Shown here: piece after piece, positions 61,225-64,000 of the stretch | Layout of the letters: each line of letters starts with the position of its first letter | Numbering within the stretch: position 1 is the stretch's first letter | DNA from: Mansonella perstans | Taxonomy: Eukaryota > Nematoda > Chromadorea > Rhabditida > Onchocercidae | Direction of reading: 5' to 3' | DNA length: 64,000 nt | NCBI GenBank assembly: GCA_037074765.1 | Contig: JBAMDO010000578.1 | Coordinates: forward strand, 62,001-126,000 | The notes under the pieces: model-generated | What the model saw: the letters and a program-made list of their open reading frames with translations, nothing else | The model's database searches: none | Told to the model about the DNA's origin: nothing | Program-made: the position numbers and the translations under genes

Positions 61225-63153
61225 GGTCAACGTCTTGTTGGAAAAAAGATGAAATGGTATCGGACCAGGAGAAATTTCAATCAGGTAGCAGTCACAAATG
61301 CGCCAATGATGATAAAGGTGATATCAATGACACCAATTATGATAACATGGTATTGACGAGAAAATTAATGTCTTCATCATTATCGGTATCGTCATCATCA
61401 ACATCAACAACATTAAAAAGTGCTGAGAGCAATCAGGACGCCGCAACATTGAAGAAAGTGTCGATGTAAGTTTCATTCAAGAAAAAGGCTCAAATCGTTT
61501 GATTAGTCAGTAGTTTGTTTCTTAATTAATGCTAGAAAACTTCATGATGAAATCTAAAAGGATATCGCATTTTCAGATGTTATCGCAGCATGACAACTAC
61601 ACCTACACGTTCTGTAATTCGGGAACCAACTGGAAATACTGCAACCGCTGGATACGATCGGGGTAGTTGGGAATTTAAAATTCAATGCATATTGCCAAAT
61701 TTTGATGAGAATTTTTCTTATTCATATGATTATATATTCGGAAAATTAAAATTAAATATAGCGCAGTTAGTTTATCTGCTACAGGTAAATCACTTTTACT
61801 AAAAGTACTAATTTTGCAGATCATACATCAGTCGGAACTCTGACACGTCCATTACGTTCATACAGGTTAGTCGCCTGAGGCTTAAATCAAAATATAGTTA
61901 TGAATAAAGCCAATTCCAATGCATAAATTTTTTAGGATCATCAAAACTTTTCAATGTATCACATCAAACCATTCTAATTTTTTATAAGAAATTCATAAAA
62001 AGCCAATCTTAATTTATTTTATTCAGTTGTGTACCAGGCTGATTTTATATAATATGCTGCTAAATTTTGTAAGTTAAATCCAAAAAAAGAATAAAAATGT
62101 TTGGCGGATAAAAAAAGAATAAAAGTAGAGCAATTGACACATAGTATTTGCTGTTGTTGTTGTTGTTGTCGGGAATGGTACTTTTACATATTCGGTTGAT
62201 AAGATAACAATTCATGGAAATGGATAGATCGGATTTTGCATGTTTGTTCCAGAATCTTCGTAACACGCAAAAGAAGAATGGCTTGTGAATAATAAGTAAT
62301 AGCCAAATAGATATTTTACAATAATCTATTTGGCACCAATCAGTTACCATGTTATAAGTTTATTGTAAAAAATGGGTACCTCAAATGTTTGCACTTTATT
62401 CTCTCTGTTTTTACATTTTTTTCCTGCTAAAATTTCACTAAGTGAATTGTTTGAAAAATTGTTTCGATCAATGACAATTTGAGAATTGTTACGGCCAAGA
62501 AGTATGAAATAAAAATAGTAATTTATTTTAAAAATTAATTGTCATTTAAATATACTTGGCAAAAATAGAAACGATAATCATTCATTCGTCTCACATAGAT
62601 TTTTGCAATTTTTTTTCCTAATAATAATTTTTTGAAGAATAATAGATAGCAACGTTTCGCGAAAAATTTTGCAACAATTGGCTGCCGATAAATTAGCCGC
62701 CGCTCGGACAACCGGAAAAGGGACAAGGTTTTTAAAAAGAAAAGGAAGTAGCAAAGCAACATCTAATTTCTTGTGAGTTAACTTTTAAAATCAATACTGA
62801 TAGTGAAAGGTTAAATTTAGATAATGTAAGTTAACTTTTGAAATTGATTATTGCTACTAAAAGATTAAATTTAAATACTACAAATAGTAATTGCTAAAAA
62901 TTTCAGTCATCGACAGTCCAATTTCGGATCACAAATTTGTAACAGAACTGAGGAATTATTACTGATATCTAAAGCGCCAATTTTTCGCAGCAATTTCAAT
63001 ATCGTTCGAACATCAAGTTTTAATGGCAATCAAATGCAAACAATTCGCAAACATTTGGATTACAATCGCAATTCATTACCAATCAATATAGCTTCATTGA
63101 ATAACGAGTTCGTTTCCGTTCAATTTTTCATAATAGGCATTTTATTTAAATGA
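61225..63153 (+). CDS. Unrecognised basic, Ser/Asn-rich protein, 5' end missing
   Basis: Exons 61225-61465, 61577-61662, 61820-61865, 62638-62772, 62907-63153, all phases consistent, about 250 codons ending at TGA 63151-63153. No known domain is seen. The first part is polar with a Ser/Thr run (LMSSSLSVSSSSTSTTLK). Next come TRSVIREPTGNTATAGYDR and GTLTRPLRSYRIIDSN, a helical SRKILQQLAADKLAAARTTG, a basic RFLKRKGSSK, and a Ser/Asn/Ile-rich C terminus. The reading through of exon 2 past CGGG|gtagtt is rejected because only that donor lets the third exon be read. The first exon begins in phase 2 with no ATG, so an upstream exon is missing; ATG 61250 inside it is a possible alternative start. 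The last exon might instead be spliced at GAGTTC|gtttcc near 63112 and continue further right. Confidence 0.55.
62154..62169. repeat. (TTG)n microsatellite
   Basis: About five TTG units in an intron of the unrecognised gene. Confidence 0.85.
62773..62878. repeat. Two-copy tandem repeat of 53 bp
   Basis: GTGAGTTAACTTTT...AAAGGTTAAATTTAGATAAT (62773-62825) is followed at once by GTAAGTTAACTTTT...AAAGATTAAATTTAAATAC (62826-62878). The first copy begins exactly at a splice donor (gtgagt), and the second copy also carries a donor-like gtaagt at the matching place. Confidence 0.8.
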
Positions 63154-64000
63154 TATCTTCTTATGCGAAGAATCCGAATACTTCTAATAATTACTAAAGG
63201 GTAGCATATATTAGATGACCCGAATAAGAAATGACATTTCTTCAAAATAATTTAATTTTCTAGAAATCATTTTAGTTTGCTCAGTTTTTTTATTTAACAT
63301 TTTAAAAAAAAACATATTAGTTTTATAAATTTATTAAAATTTTGATTTTAATTTTTTTTTGGCAAATTTTCACTTGCTTTTTTTATGTGAAATTCTTGAA
63401 GTCATCTGCAATCTGATTTATTTTTTCCAAGAAGAAAAAGAAAGGCGAATTCGTCAAAGATCTAAAAGACGTTTCAACAAATTTAATTTGTTTTTAATAT
63501 GTTATTAAGTAAATGGAGATAGTATTCAAAATATTTCCTCTTGCACCAGGAATTCTTGGTGGACTTTAGGTTTCGATTAGTTTTTATATTCCTAAATTAA
63601 TGCTACTAATTGTGGCTTACTTGAAAATGATCTAGAAAAATTCCACCGGCGAATTTTCTCCTGAAACATTATGAGCTTAACTTCTGTGTAATAGGAAAAG
63701 CGCCTAAAATGATGTTTCTTCCATTGTAAGCAGACAAATGAGCATTTAAGCATCTTTTTTAGGAATTGAATTTTTTTGAATCAATAAATATGCTTGATTA
63801 TTCTCTTGTCCAGACGTTTCCTTTTTGTAGTCGAAATTCTCATTTCATTTTAGATCGAGATTGGTCTTTGTAGTGGACGTTGTACTGCTTACTGTATATC
63901 ATTTCTTATCTTAATTAATAATTACTACAACATTCACGCAAATTCAATCATTCGAATTAATTGAATAACGAAAACAAAACAGTTTGATTTACTAACGCAT
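63154..64000. other. Right-edge sequence without a supportable gene
   Basis: AT-rich sequence with homopolymer runs. No exon is recognised; it may be 3' flank or intron of the preceding gene. Confidence 0.5.

Noticed and set aside
1..64000. tRNA, rRNA, SL RNA, CRISPR array or transposase gene
   Set aside because: No TTCRA-type T loop with matching stems, no spliced-leader exon sequence, no regularly spaced repeats and no transposase or reverse-transcriptase motif were recognised by eye.

Overview
The window looks like nuclear DNA of a parasitic nematode, most likely a filarial or related spirurid worm. It is very AT-rich, and its genes are cut into short exons by introns with TTTTCAG-type acceptors. 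A secreted cystatin carries the RLGG N-terminal motif I associate with filarial cystatins. The first two genes, a titin-like muscle protein and an EXP-2-type Kv channel, are as I recall also neighbours in C. elegans (ttn-1 and exp-2, cosmid F12F3). I joined exons by hand using splice sites, intron phase and domain continuity; no search or transcript data were available.

Layout. (1) 3-29427, plus strand: 3' part of a giant Ig/FN3 muscle gene, about 32 exons and roughly 2,500 codons, open at the left edge. (2) 6632-9603, minus strand: a complete 8-exon voltage-gated K+ channel (496 aa) nested in the 13.3-kb intron that splits one Ig domain of gene 1. (3) 31030-32506, plus: a two-PDZ protein (275 aa). 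(4) 34560-41053, minus: a multi-exon Tudor-domain protein with an Arg/Gly-rich tail. (5) 42807-45165, plus: mitotic checkpoint WD40 protein BUB3, whose last intron ends in CCG where CAG is expected. (6) 45520-46245, minus: a secreted cystatin with an intact-looking inhibitory loop. (7) 46321-47043, minus: a weak candidate for a small secreted protein. (8) 49446-50253, plus: a second, divergent cystatin-like gene that has lost the Q-x-V-x-G loop. (9) 50254-61224: about 11 kb without a supportable gene, with simple repeats and a 25-nt perfect palindrome. (10) 61225-63153, plus: an unrecognised basic, Ser/Asn-rich protein, 5' end not found.

How they fit together. Genes 1 and 2 both belong to excitable or contractile tissue and share a locus. 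The Tudor gene and bub-3 are divergent, 1.75 kb apart; both are plausibly active in germline or dividing cells, which is inference. The two cystatins are divergently transcribed paralogues with identical 153-nt central exons, one probably a working cysteine-protease inhibitor and one apparently repurposed or inactive. I recognised no tRNA, rRNA, transposon or CRISPR array.
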